From JAAZHD01 sp012510895 (GTDB lineage: Bacteria; Bacillota; Clostridia; Caldicoprobacterales; DTU083), in NCBI GenBank assembly GCA_050951465.1, contig JBMNJC010000005.1:1-64000 (forward strand): DNA of 64,000 nucleotides, given 5' to 3'. The number at the start of each line of letters is the position of its first letter. Position 1 is the first letter of the stretch. The position numbers were made by a program, and so were the translations under genes. This document shows, piece by piece, positions 7,624-15,140 of the stretch. Below the pieces are notes generated by a model. That model was not told the origin of the DNA. It did no database searches and saw only the letters and a program-made list of their open reading frames with translations.

Positions 7624-9252
7624 ATGATGTTTTGTTACCAATGCCAGGAAACAGCCAAAAATACCGGATGCACAGTGAGAGGCGTCTGCGGTAAAGACGA
7701 AAAGGTGTCAAATCTTCAGGACTTATTAATCTATACCTTAAAAGGCATATCCAATATAGTAGTGGAAAATAAAGTGGATGTGTCAAGCATTAAGGAAATC
7801 AATTTTGAAATGCTAAACAGTTTGTTCATGACTATAACCAACGCAAATTTTGATGACGATGCCATAGAAAGACAGATCAAAAAGATGCTGAAGCTGCGCG
7901 ATGATCTCAGGGGATCAGCACCGGCTGGCAAGCTGCACGATGCTGCCGTATTCACAGTGGACTCCAGAGAGTCTATGCTGGAAAAGGCTTCGACAGTCGG
8001 AATTTTGGCGACAGAAAATGAGGACGTCCGTTCTCTCAGGGAAATGATCACCTATGGACTGAAAGGCATGGCCGCCTACGCAGAACATGCTTATAATATC
8101 GGAAAAGAAAGTATGGAAATATACAGCTTTATATATGAAGCACTGGCAGCCACCCTGGATGATTCTCTTTCAGTTGACGATCTTACAGCCCTGACCTTAA
8201 GGACAGGAGAACATGGCGTGAAAGTAATGGCTCTTCTTGATGAAGCCAATACTTCCCAATATGGCAATCCTGAAATAACGGAAGTAAATATCGGTGTGCG
8301 GAACAACCCTGCCATACTGATTTCCGGTCATGATCTGAAAGACCTGGAACAGCTGCTTGAACAAACGGCCGGAACCGGGGTGGACGTGTATACTCACAGT
8401 GAAATGCTTCCTGCACACTACTATCCTGCCTTCAAGAAATATGATCATTTTGTGGGCAATTACGGAAATGCATGGTGGAAACAAACAACTGAATTCGAAA
8501 CCTTCAGAGGTCCTATCTTGTTTACTACCAATTGTTTGGTGCCTCCAAGAAAAGAAGAAATACGGAAAAGAATCTTTACTACCGGTTCTGCCGGATACCC
8601 CGGATGCAAACACATTCATGCAGATGAAAACGGGAAAAAGGATTTCTCAGAAATTATAGAACTGGCAAAGACTCTTCCTCCGCCGGAAGAGATTGAATCC
8701 GGAACTATAGTAGGCGGTTTTGCCCATAATCAGGTTATGGCTTTGGCTGATAAGGTTGTGGAAGCTGTGAAATCCGGAGCCATTAAGAAATTCTTTGTAA
8801 TGGCAGGCTGCGACGGCAGAATGAAGTCCAGGGAGTATTATACAGAGTTTGCAAACAGTCTCCCTAAGGATACAGTAATCATGACAGCCGGCTGTGCAAA
8901 ATATCGTTATAATAAGCTTCCTTTAGGCGACATCGACGGCATTCCGAGAGTACTGGATGCAGGGCAGTGCAATGACTCCTACTCTCTGGCGGTTATCGCT
9001 TTAAAACTTAAAGAGGTATTCGGACTGGAGGATATTAACGATCTTCCCATTGCCTTTAACATAGCATGGTATGAACAAAAGGCAGTTATCGTGCTGCTGG
9101 CGCTCCTGTATCTGGGTGTGAAGAACATCTACTTAGGTCCTACTCTGCCGGGCTTCCTGTCTCCCAATGTTGCCAAAGTGCTGGTTGAGAAGTTTGGAAT
9201 TGCAGGAATCGGTACTGTAGAGGATGATATTGAACTCTTCATGGCCCGGTAA
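7624..9252 (+). CDS. hcp: hydroxylamine reductase (hybrid-cluster protein)
   Basis: The hybrid-cluster (prismane) protein, a cytoplasmic iron-sulfur enzyme that reduces hydroxylamine in vitro and acts in nitric-oxide detoxification. Four N-terminal cysteines bind the cubane cluster: Cys4, Cys7, Cys16 and Cys22, with the CxxC-x8-C-x5-C spacing of the class with a 4Fe-4S cluster. Hybrid-cluster ligands are visible as Cys residues in TTNCLVPP, SAGYPGCKH, MAGCDGRMKS and LDAGQCNDSY. The length, 542 residues, is normal. It is a single-gene unit with a probable CRP/FNR-type site upstream and a terminator downstream. No hcr reductase gene is adjacent, as is usual in clostridia. Confidence 0.96.
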   Translation: MMFCYQCQETAKNTGCTVRGVCGKDEKVSNLQDLLIYTLKGISNIVVENKVDVSSIKEINFEMLNSLFMTITNANFDDDAIERQIKKMLKLRDDLRGSAPAGKLHDAAVFTVDSRESMLEKASTVGILATENEDVRSLREMITYGLKGMAAYAEHAYNIGKESMEIYSFIYEALAATLDDSLSVDDLTALTLRTGEHGVKVMALLDEANTSQYGNPEITEVNIGVRNNPAILISGHDLKDLEQLLEQTAGTGVDVYTHSEMLPAHYYPAFKKYDHFVGNYGNAWWKQTTEFETFRGPILFTTNCLVPPRKEEIRKRIFTTGSAGYPGCKHIHADENGKKDFSEIIELAKTLPPPEEIESGTIVGGFAHNQVMALADKVVEAVKSGAIKKFFVMAGCDGRMKSREYYTEFANSLPKDTVIMTAGCAKYRYNKLPLGDIDGIPRVLDAGQCNDSYSLAVIALKLKEVFGLEDINDLPIAFNIAWYEQKAVIVLLALLYLGVKNIYLGPTLPGFLSPNVAKVLVEKFGIAGIGTVEDDIELFMAR

Positions 9253-9296
9253 ATTAAACTAAATTAAATAAAACTAAATATTACATGATATAAATA

Positions 9297-9335
9297 GGCA
9301 CCGGCCAATATAGCCAGTGCCTTTATTGTTTTTTG
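9297..9335 (+). terminator. hcp terminator
   Basis: GGCAC-C-GGC pairs with GCC-A-GTGCC (one internal mismatch) and is followed by a T-rich run (TTTATTGTTTTTT). Confidence 0.8.
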
Positions 9336-9417
9336 CATCTATTCTTTTTCCGGCAGTTTTTCACCTCCTGTCCTCTTTTTTGAGCTGCCTGAATTATATA
9401 GGGTGTAAGGCGAAAAA

Positions 9418-9429
9418 AGGCGGCCGCCT
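9418..9429. repeat. GC-rich 12-bp palindrome
   Basis: AGGCGGCCGCCT is a perfect palindrome in the leader of the DUF1659 gene, 33 bp before its start codon. It could be a hairpin in the 5' leader or a binding site. Confidence 0.45.
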
Positions 9430-9462
9430 AAGCGCCTGACAAATAAACAGGAGGTGAAGATA

Positions 9463-9693
9463 ATGGCACTTGAAAGCAGGCATTACAGCACCAGATTACA
9501 GATTCAGTTTGATCTGGGCCTGGATGAAGACGGCAGGAGGCTGACTGCATCAAAATCCTTCAGCAATATCAGAGCGGAGAGCTCTGACCAGGAGATTTAC
9601 GACACAGCCATCGGCCTGACTGCACTGCAGTCGAACCCGGTAATTGTGTATCGTAAGGTTACCCAAACTGATCTTGTAGACGTTCAGGATTAA
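9463..9693 (+). CDS. DUF1659 domain protein
   Basis: A small protein of the DUF1659 family, function unknown. The family pattern is visible as LQIQFDLGLDEDGR, the TASKSFSNIR segment, and the C-terminal VIVYRKVTQTDLVD. I start at the ATG at 9463, seven to eight bases after AGGAGGTG; an in-frame GTG at 9454 lies inside the ribosome site. It is 76 residues long. It heads the conserved trio DUF1659-DUF2922-YvrJ. Confidence 0.85.
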   Translation: MALESRHYSTRLQIQFDLGLDEDGRRLTASKSFSNIRAESSDQEIYDTAIGLTALQSNPVIVYRKVTQTDLVDVQD

Positions 9694-9765
9694 TTTCGGG
9701 CGTTTGGATCAACGTTAAGATCAAAAAGCTTATCAGCCCTTATGGGGGAAGGAGGTGAGTATATA

Positions 9766-9981
9766 GTGGAAACTATGCTGGAGATGGTTTTTAACACCGG
9801 TACAGGCAGGCGCTTCCGCATAACTTTGGACAACCCCAGACCGAACCTTACTCCCGCTGAAGTTCAGGCAGCCATGGAGCAGGTTATAAATGCAGACATA
9901 TTTGATGTAGACGGGGGAGTAACAGAGATTAACAGCGCACAGATTATAACTACTCAGGCTGAACCAATCTTATTTGACTAA
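9766..9981 (+). CDS. DUF2922 domain protein
   Basis: A small DUF2922-family protein of unknown function, typically encoded right after DUF1659. The family features are TGTGRRFRITLDNPRPNL, an AAMEQVI segment and a C-terminal INSAQIITTQ. The GTG at 9766 is chosen as start because GGAGGTG ends about ten bases before it; an ATG at 9775 is possible. About 71 residues. Confidence 0.85.
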   Translation: METMLEMVFNTGTGRRFRITLDNPRPNLTPAEVQAAMEQVINADIFDVDGGVTEINSAQIITTQAEPILFD

Positions 9982-10039
9982 ATTTAAACATGGAACAGTG
10001 GATTATCGCCCTTGATTTATCAGTCTGAAGGAGAAGGGA

Positions 10040-10198
10040 GTGAGCAGGGACATTTTGGAACAGGTGCTTGGCATGATTGGAAATATAGGTTTTCCCATAG
10101 TTGTTTCCGTTTATTTGTTGGTAAGAATTGAAAATAAAATGGAATCTCTTACGGAATCCATTCAGTCTCTGACCAGCGCCATCAATAAAATGAAATAG
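10040..10198 (+). CDS. YvrJ family small protein
   Basis: A 52-residue single-helix membrane peptide of the YvrJ family. It reads from a GTG behind AAGGAG (a TTG five codons later is an alternative). The conserved core MIGNIGFPIVVSVYLLVRIE is followed by a polar helix (NKMESLTESIQSLTSAINK). YvrJ proteins regularly follow DUF1659 and DUF2922 genes in clostridia and bacilli; the function is unknown. The gene closes the trio ahead of a hairpin at 10208-10230. Confidence 0.85.
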   Translation: MSRDILEQVLGMIGNIGFPIVVSVYLLVRIENKMESLTESIQSLTSAINKMK

Positions 10199-10207
10199 AC
10201 TGACAAA

Positions 10208-10230
10208 GCCCGGGCAGATGCAGCCCGGGC
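10208..10230 (+). terminator. hairpin after the YvrJ gene
   Basis: GCCCGGGC, seven bases, GCCCGGGC form an 8-bp GC-only stem. The downstream tail (CTTGTATGTTTATT) is only moderately T-rich. The position between convergent genes suggests it serves both. Confidence 0.65.
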
Positions 10231-10253
10231 CTTGTATGTTTATTCTAATTTTT

Positions 10254-11714
10254 TTATTCTATTTTTTTCACAAACTTTCCAAAAATGCGGGTAAACAGGG
10301 AAGGCTTTTTTGACAGGCCCTTTGCTTTTAAAATATCTTCCGCACTGTAAACAGGTATTTCATTATCGTCGGCATCTTGTCTTTCGGCAGTTTTCCAGGC
10401 CCTTTGTGCTGCAGGTGCAGCCTTGTCCGGTATTTGAGCAGCTTCTTTTCTTGCTTGTACAGGCTTTGAATAAGTCTTCTTTTTATTGCCGCTTACCCGG
10501 GAACCGGATGGTTTTTTGTTTTTGGGCGGCTGAATTTTAATGCTGTTAGCCTTTATCCATGCATCAGCTTCTGCTCTTATTTCCTCCAGTTCCTCATCGG
10601 CAGGGAGTTCAGCCTCAGGAATTAACCTTCCCACATGCTCTTCAATAGCATACAGGGTCATAATGTCTTCGCTGGTCACTAAGGTGATGGCCCGGCCGTC
10701 ATTGCCGGCCCGTCCGGTACGGCCTACACGGTGAATATAGCTGTCAGGATCAAGGGGAACGTCATAATTGATTACCAGGGCCAGGTCATCCACATGAATC
10801 CCTCTGGCTGCGACATCGGTAGCTACAAGGATATTGCATTCACCTTTTTTGAACTGTTCGATGTTCTTCAATCTCCTGTTTTGGGGAATATCGCCGTGGA
10901 GGGCCAGGGAAGCGTAACCCTTCCTTGTAAAAAAGTTTTGAATCTGATTTACCGCTCTCTTTGTATTTGCAAAAATCAGGCAGTTTTTAGGGCGTTCCAT
11001 AAGCAGGATGCGGATTAACTGCGTACGCTTTTCGTCAGGCTCCACACGGTAATACATCTGTTCAATGGAATCCACTGTTAATGTGTCGGATTCAATATCA
11101 ACGCTTACAGGGTCTTTCATATACTGCCTGCATAATCCGGCTATTTCTTTGGGAATGGTAGCAGAAAAGAGCAGAGTTATTCTGTCTTCCGGCAGGGTGC
11201 GGATAATTCTTCGCACCTGATCGATAAAACCCATATCCATCATACGGTCTACTTCGTCCAAAACCAGGTATCTTATATTCCCGGTTTTTAATGTATCCTG
11301 CTGTATATGATCATATATTCGTCCCGGAGTTCCGATTACAATGGTAATATTGTTCTCCAGGGCCCGTATTTCTGTGTCCATATTATGCTGGCCGTATACG
11401 GCAGTGGAAGTATGCTCAACATACCTGGCCATCTGCTTCAGATCCTTGTCCACCTGAACTGCCAGCTCCCTGGTAGGTTCCAGTATAAGACACTGAGGGC
11501 CTGCTTCTTTCGGATCAGTCAACTGCAGCAGGGAAATCCCAAAAACGGCTGTTTTTCCGGTGCCTGTTTTGGATTTAACAATAACATCATTTCCGTTTAG
11601 CACATGGGGAATAGCCCTGATCTGAACCTCAGTAGGATGCTCAAAACCCATATCTTTCAGCGCCTTAAGCAGAGGTTCGGACAGCCCCAGTTCCTTAAAG
11701 TCAGTACTGCTCAT
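10254..11714 (-). CDS. DEAD-box-family ATP-dependent RNA helicase (motif II is DEVD)
   Basis: A cytoplasmic RNA helicase, similar in layout to CshA/DeaD proteins. The Q motif and motif I (SKTGTGKT, residues 48-55) are intact, as are PTREL, TPGR, SAT (184-186), IFANTKRAVNQIQ, the ATDVAARGID-like segment (here ATDVAARGIH) and HRVGRTGR. Motif II reads DEVD (153-156) instead of DEAD, with the acidic residues kept. The last 110 residues are Lys/Ala-rich and basic, with PPKNKKPSG and a conserved-looking tail ending in FTRIFGKFVKKIE. At 486 residues the length is normal. It is followed downstream by the convergent YvrJ trio. Likely work is RNA remodelling and mRNA decay. Confidence 0.92.
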   Translation of the reverse strand: MSSTDFKELGLSEPLLKALKDMGFEHPTEVQIRAIPHVLNGNDVIVKSKTGTGKTAVFGISLLQLTDPKEAGPQCLILEPTRELAVQVDKDLKQMARYVEHTSTAVYGQHNMDTEIRALENNITIVIGTPGRIYDHIQQDTLKTGNIRYLVLDEVDRMMDMGFIDQVRRIIRTLPEDRITLLFSATIPKEIAGLCRQYMKDPVSVDIESDTLTVDSIEQMYYRVEPDEKRTQLIRILLMERPKNCLIFANTKRAVNQIQNFFTRKGYASLALHGDIPQNRRLKNIEQFKKGECNILVATDVAARGIHVDDLALVINYDVPLDPDSYIHRVGRTGRAGNDGRAITLVTSEDIMTLYAIEEHVGRLIPEAELPADEELEEIRAEADAWIKANSIKIQPPKNKKPSGSRVSGNKKKTYSKPVQARKEAAQIPDKAAPAAQRAWKTAERQDADDNEIPVYSAEDILKAKGLSKKPSLFTRIFGKFVKKIE

Positions 11715-11845
11715 GCATATCTCCTATCACAACATATCTCGGTAATTTATAAATAAACAATATCACATTGTCCCTTCAGTTGCAATACAGACGCCGGCTT
11801 TGCGGGGCTTATCTGTCGTTTATGCTGCCGGTTAAGGTCGGTCTG

Positions 11846-14398
11846 TCAGGTAGTTATTTTTTGATTCTTTGATTGAAGCCCCAGCAATTCTGCAGCTTCT
11901 TCCCTCATCTTGTACTTAAGAATCTTTCCTGCGGTATTAACAGGGAACTTTGTCATAAACCTGACATATTTGGGGGTTTTGTGTTTGGCCATATGGGATC
12001 TGACATATTCCTGCAATTCAGATTCGGTCATCTTTTCACCTTCCTTTAATATAACACATGCCATAATCTCTTCCCCGTACTGTTCGTCGGGCACCCCTAT
12101 GACCTGCACGTCGCTTACCTTGGGATGGGTATAGATGAAGTCCTCAATTTCCTTGGGGTATATGTTTTCGCCGCCTCGAATTATCATATCCCTGATCCTT
12201 CCTGTAATACGAAAGCAGCCGTTTGGATCCCTTCTTGCAAGATCGCCGGTATGAAGCCAGCCGTCTTCATCAATTGCTGCTGCGGTTGCCTCAGGCATTT
12301 TGTAATAACCCTTCATTATATGGTAACCCCGGGTAACGAATTCTCCATCCGTTCCGTCCGGCAGCTCTTCATTGGTTTCCGGATCAACTATTTTGCATTC
12401 AATTCCCGGCAGGGGGCGGCCTACTGTGTGCACCCTGATATCAATTGGATCATCTGCGCGGCTTTGAGTACATCCGGGAGAGGCTTCTGTCTGTCCGAAA
12501 ACAATGGTAATTTCAGACATATTCATCTTGTTTATTACATCCTCCATTACCTTGACGGGACATGGACTGCCGGCCATGATGCCTGTACGCATGTGGGAGA
12601 AATCTGTTTTGGCAAAATCCTCATGTTCCAGCATGGCTATAAACATGGTAGGCACGCCGTTGCAGCAGGTTATTTTTTCTTTATTTATGCATTCCAGAGA
12701 CTTTCGGGGAGAAAATGCAGGTATGGGACACATGACGGCGCCGTGAGTCACAGCTGCAGTCATGGATAATACCATACCAAAACAATGGAACATGGGAACC
12801 TGTATCAGCATCCGGTCGGCTGTGGACAGATCCATGCAGTCTCCAATGCATTTTCCGTTATTGACAACATTGTAATGGGTAAGCATAACCCCTTTGGGAA
12901 AACCTGTTGTGCCGGATGTATACTGGATGTTGCAGACATCATGTTTGTTTACGGCCATGGCACGGCGGTATACCATTTCCTCAGGAACTTTCTCTGATAA
13001 GGCTATGGCCTCATCCCATGTAAGGCAGCCCTTCTGTTTAGATTCAATAGTGATGATATTTCTTAGGAAAGGAAGCCTTCTGGAATGCAGGGGTTTATAG
13101 CAATCATTGTCCGAACAGGCTTCCAGTTCAGGACAGATTTCTTTGATTATGCTGATATAATCTGAATCCTTATAGCCGTCTGTCATTACAAGGGTGTGGC
13201 TGTCAGACTGTCTGAGCAGGTATTCAGCTTCGTGGATTTTATAAGCTGTATTCACGGTTACCAGTACTGCGCCGATGGTCACCGTTGCCCAGAAGGTTAT
13301 AAACCACTGGGGAACATTGGTTGCCCATATGGCCACGTGATCGCCGGGTTTAACACCCAGGGCAATAAGGGAGCGGGCAAAGGTGTGAACATCTTCCCGA
13401 AATTCTGAATATGTCCGGGTATAATCCAGGGTGGTATAGCGGAAGGCATACTGGTCAGGAAATTCTTCAACTACACGGTCCAGCACCTGAGGGAATGTAA
13501 GGTCAATGAGGATGTCCTTTTCCCATATATACTTGCCCGTATTTCTTGCATTGCTGTAAAGATGTCTGCTTGCAGACCTGTCCTGCCGGAACCTCTTCAT
13601 ATATTCAATAAAATGGGGGAATACTATGCCGGCATCTTCCAGATCCCTTGACCAGCGCTTTACCCATTCAAGGGAAACGTACCCGCTGTAATTGATGGAA
13701 TGGAGAGCCTTCATCATATCTTCAACGGGCAGATCACCCTCGCCCATAAGGCGGTAGCGGATCAGACCCTTTTCCTCAATGGAATCCTTAATATGTACAT
13801 ATTTAATATAGGCACCAAGATTTTGCACTGTCTGAGCCGGGGATTCCCCGGCAAAGCGGTAAGGATGATGCATATCCCATAAAGCAGCGACATTGTCGCT
13901 GGCTGCCCTGTCCAGCAGTTCTCTAAGCCTTTGGGTGTCGGTATAAACGCCGTTGGTTTCAATAAGGAGGGTAACACCGTATTCTTCTGCAACCGGAATA
14001 AACCTTTTAAGTTCTTTTAAAATCGCATCATCATCCACTTCACCTGTTGAATGGGGCTCAAGATCTGCCAGTATACGAACATAGGGGGTGCCCAGCTTAT
14101 GTGCCAGTTGAATATACCGGAGGATTTCCGAGTAATTACTGTCAGCTTTTTCAGGTGATTGGGCTGAAACTTTCAGGCAGCAGCCGGAGGACAGGCAGGG
14201 AATTTCCAGTCGCAGGGATTTAAGTTTTTCAATGGTTATGTTTAACTGTTCTCCGGTGAAGGGCTGAGCCTGAACAGCAAAAATGTCCCGGCCCAGTCCC
14301 CGGATTTCAATGCCTGAATACCCCAGATCCTTTGCCATGGAATAGATGTCAGGCCAGCTGAAATCAGGACAACCAAGGGTGGAAAATGCAAATTTCAT
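11846..14398 (-). CDS. fusion: xylose-isomerase-like TIM barrel + acyl-CoA synthetase
   Basis: One 850-residue protein joins two enzymes. Residues 1 to about 272 form an AP_endonuc_2/sugar-phosphate isomerase-epimerase TIM barrel with the family's metal ligands in place: Glu147 (LLIETNG), Asp175 and nearby His (ALWDMHHPY), His202 (KYVHIKD) and Glu244 (VSLEW). After a linker, residues about 295-850 are an AMP-forming acyl-CoA synthetase: YTSGTTGFPKG (493-503), FGQTEASPG, TGDLARRDPNG, GRIRDMIIRGGENIYPKE and the catalytic Lys near 825 in NTAGKILK. I start at 14398, seven to eight bases after AAAGGAG; the frame is open further upstream but runs into the T-box. Barrel relatives include 3-dehydroshikimate dehydratases, so a coupled make-and-activate enzyme is conceivable, but the substrate is unknown. 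The gene is led by a T-box (14444-14829). Confidence 0.88.
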   Translation of the reverse strand: MKFAFSTLGCPDFSWPDIYSMAKDLGYSGIEIRGLGRDIFAVQAQPFTGEQLNITIEKLKSLRLEIPCLSSGCCLKVSAQSPEKADSNYSEILRYIQLAHKLGTPYVRILADLEPHSTGEVDDDAILKELKRFIPVAEEYGVTLLIETNGVYTDTQRLRELLDRAASDNVAALWDMHHPYRFAGESPAQTVQNLGAYIKYVHIKDSIEEKGLIRYRLMGEGDLPVEDMMKALHSINYSGYVSLEWVKRWSRDLEDAGIVFPHFIEYMKRFRQDRSASRHLYSNARNTGKYIWEKDILIDLTFPQVLDRVVEEFPDQYAFRYTTLDYTRTYSEFREDVHTFARSLIALGVKPGDHVAIWATNVPQWFITFWATVTIGAVLVTVNTAYKIHEAEYLLRQSDSHTLVMTDGYKDSDYISIIKEICPELEACSDNDCYKPLHSRRLPFLRNIITIESKQKGCLTWDEAIALSEKVPEEMVYRRAMAVNKHDVCNIQYTSGTTGFPKGVMLTHYNVVNNGKCIGDCMDLSTADRMLIQVPMFHCFGMVLSMTAAVTHGAVMCPIPAFSPRKSLECINKEKITCCNGVPTMFIAMLEHEDFAKTDFSHMRTGIMAGSPCPVKVMEDVINKMNMSEITIVFGQTEASPGCTQSRADDPIDIRVHTVGRPLPGIECKIVDPETNEELPDGTDGEFVTRGYHIMKGYYKMPEATAAAIDEDGWLHTGDLARRDPNGCFRITGRIRDMIIRGGENIYPKEIEDFIYTHPKVSDVQVIGVPDEQYGEEIMACVILKEGEKMTESELQEYVRSHMAKHKTPKYVRFMTKFPVNTAGKILKYKMREEAAELLGLQSKNQKITT

Positions 14399-14443
14399 GG
14401 GTATAAACAACTCCTTTGCATATAAAAAATGTAGAGAATAAGC

Positions 14444-14483
14444 AAAAAAGCTTTCGTCTCTTTTTATACAGAGACGAAAGCTT
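14444..14483 (-). terminator. T-box terminator
   Basis: AAGCTTTCGTCTC and GAGACGAAAGCTT are exact reverse complements around ten bases, followed by TTTTTT on the minus strand. This is the alternative to the antiterminator carrying the T-box sequence. Confidence 0.88.
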
Positions 14484-14598
14484 ATACTTCCGCGGTACCA
14501 CTCTAATTGGCATATGTACATGGATATACATGGTATATATTATGCCCTCCTCAACAAACATCGCATTCTGATAACTGGCAGCATATTTCCCGGATTTT

Positions 14599-14637
14599 AA
14601 CATCCGGCTCTTCCAACATCCAGCTTCCAGCATCCGA
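14599..14637. repeat. imperfect tandem repeat inside the T-box leader
   Basis: The units AACATCCGGCTCTTCC (14599-14614), AACATCCAGCTTCC (14615-14628) and AGCATCC (14629-14635) follow one another. They lie between the stem III-like part and the antiterminator, a segment that is normally short in T-boxes. CCGGAT and ATCCGG also make a 6-bp hairpin at 14590-14607. Confidence 0.6.
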
Positions 14638-14835
14638 AATGTAATGCCTGCCCATGATAACGGCGGGCTGCCCGTTCACGCTTACTCACCGGAGAAATCG
14701 GCTTTCGGGTGACTGCTCAAGGGGGAGTACACACATATTCCGCGCACTGTTTCGCATCAGCCAACAGCTTTCTGAAGCTGCGTACTTTATGGCGGCTTCC
14801 CTGTCAATGCATTTCATTTTTAAATGATTGCATAT

Positions 14836-14864
14836 AGAATAACAAACTTATACAGTGTTGTAAA
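14836..14864 (-). promoter_or_regulatory. promoter of the T-box leader
   Basis: On the minus strand TTTACA and TATTCT are separated by 17 bp, placing the start near 14829, at the right distance upstream of stem I. Confidence 0.6.
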
Positions 14865-14973
14865 GTATAAAAGTATAAAAGCTTCTGCCATATATAAGTG
14901 TTTTCCACACCTGTTAAATGTATTATAATAAACTAAACAAGTCCACTTTTAAGCATTATGGGAGGTGCCTTCG

Positions 14974-15120
14974 GTGAAAAAATACGAGTACAAATGTGTC
15001 GGCATATGGGGCGGCGGCGAAAAAACCACCAGAATACTGAATCAATATGGGCAGCAGGGCTGGGAACTGGTAGCTGTATGGTCAGCCTGGCATTATTTTA
15101 AAAGAGAAATCAGAGATTAA
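14974..15120 (+). CDS. DUF4177-like small protein
   Basis: A 48-residue protein starting at GTG, seven bases after GGAGGTG. The pattern KKYEYKCVGIWG, then ILNQYGQQGWELVAVWSAW, then YFKRE matches the DUF4177 family of about 50-60 residues, function unknown. It lies 20 bp upstream of the large PHP-domain gene and is likely in the same transcript. Confidence 0.75.
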   Translation: MKKYEYKCVGIWGGGEKTTRILNQYGQQGWELVAVWSAWHYFKREIRD

Positions 15121-15140
15121 TTTAAGGAAGTGCTTTCTTT

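Larger units (their letters stand above)
14444..14829 (-). ncRNA. T-box leader of the TIM-barrel/acyl-CoA synthetase gene
   Basis: On the minus strand the antiterminator bulge motif AGAGTGGTACCGCGG (14490-14504) is followed by a terminator with a 13-bp perfect stem (GCTTTCGTCTC core) and a T-run. Upstream lie the stem I parts: AGTA, then AGAAAGCTG with GATGCGAAACAG, and a stem III-like GTGAACGG with CCGTTATC. The stem I base can pair (TGAC with GTCA). In the specifier loop GAA is followed by TAT and then G, which tentatively reads as a tyrosine codon, opposite the AGTA. The leader is about 385 nt and runs directly into the fusion gene. Uncharged tRNA binding would favour the antiterminator and raise expression. 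The T-box call is firm; the amino acid is not. Confidence 0.9.

Noticed and set aside
12125..12769. Plus-strand open frame of 214 codons
   Set aside because: It is antisense to the acyl-CoA synthetase domain, whose motifs are unmistakable on the minus strand.
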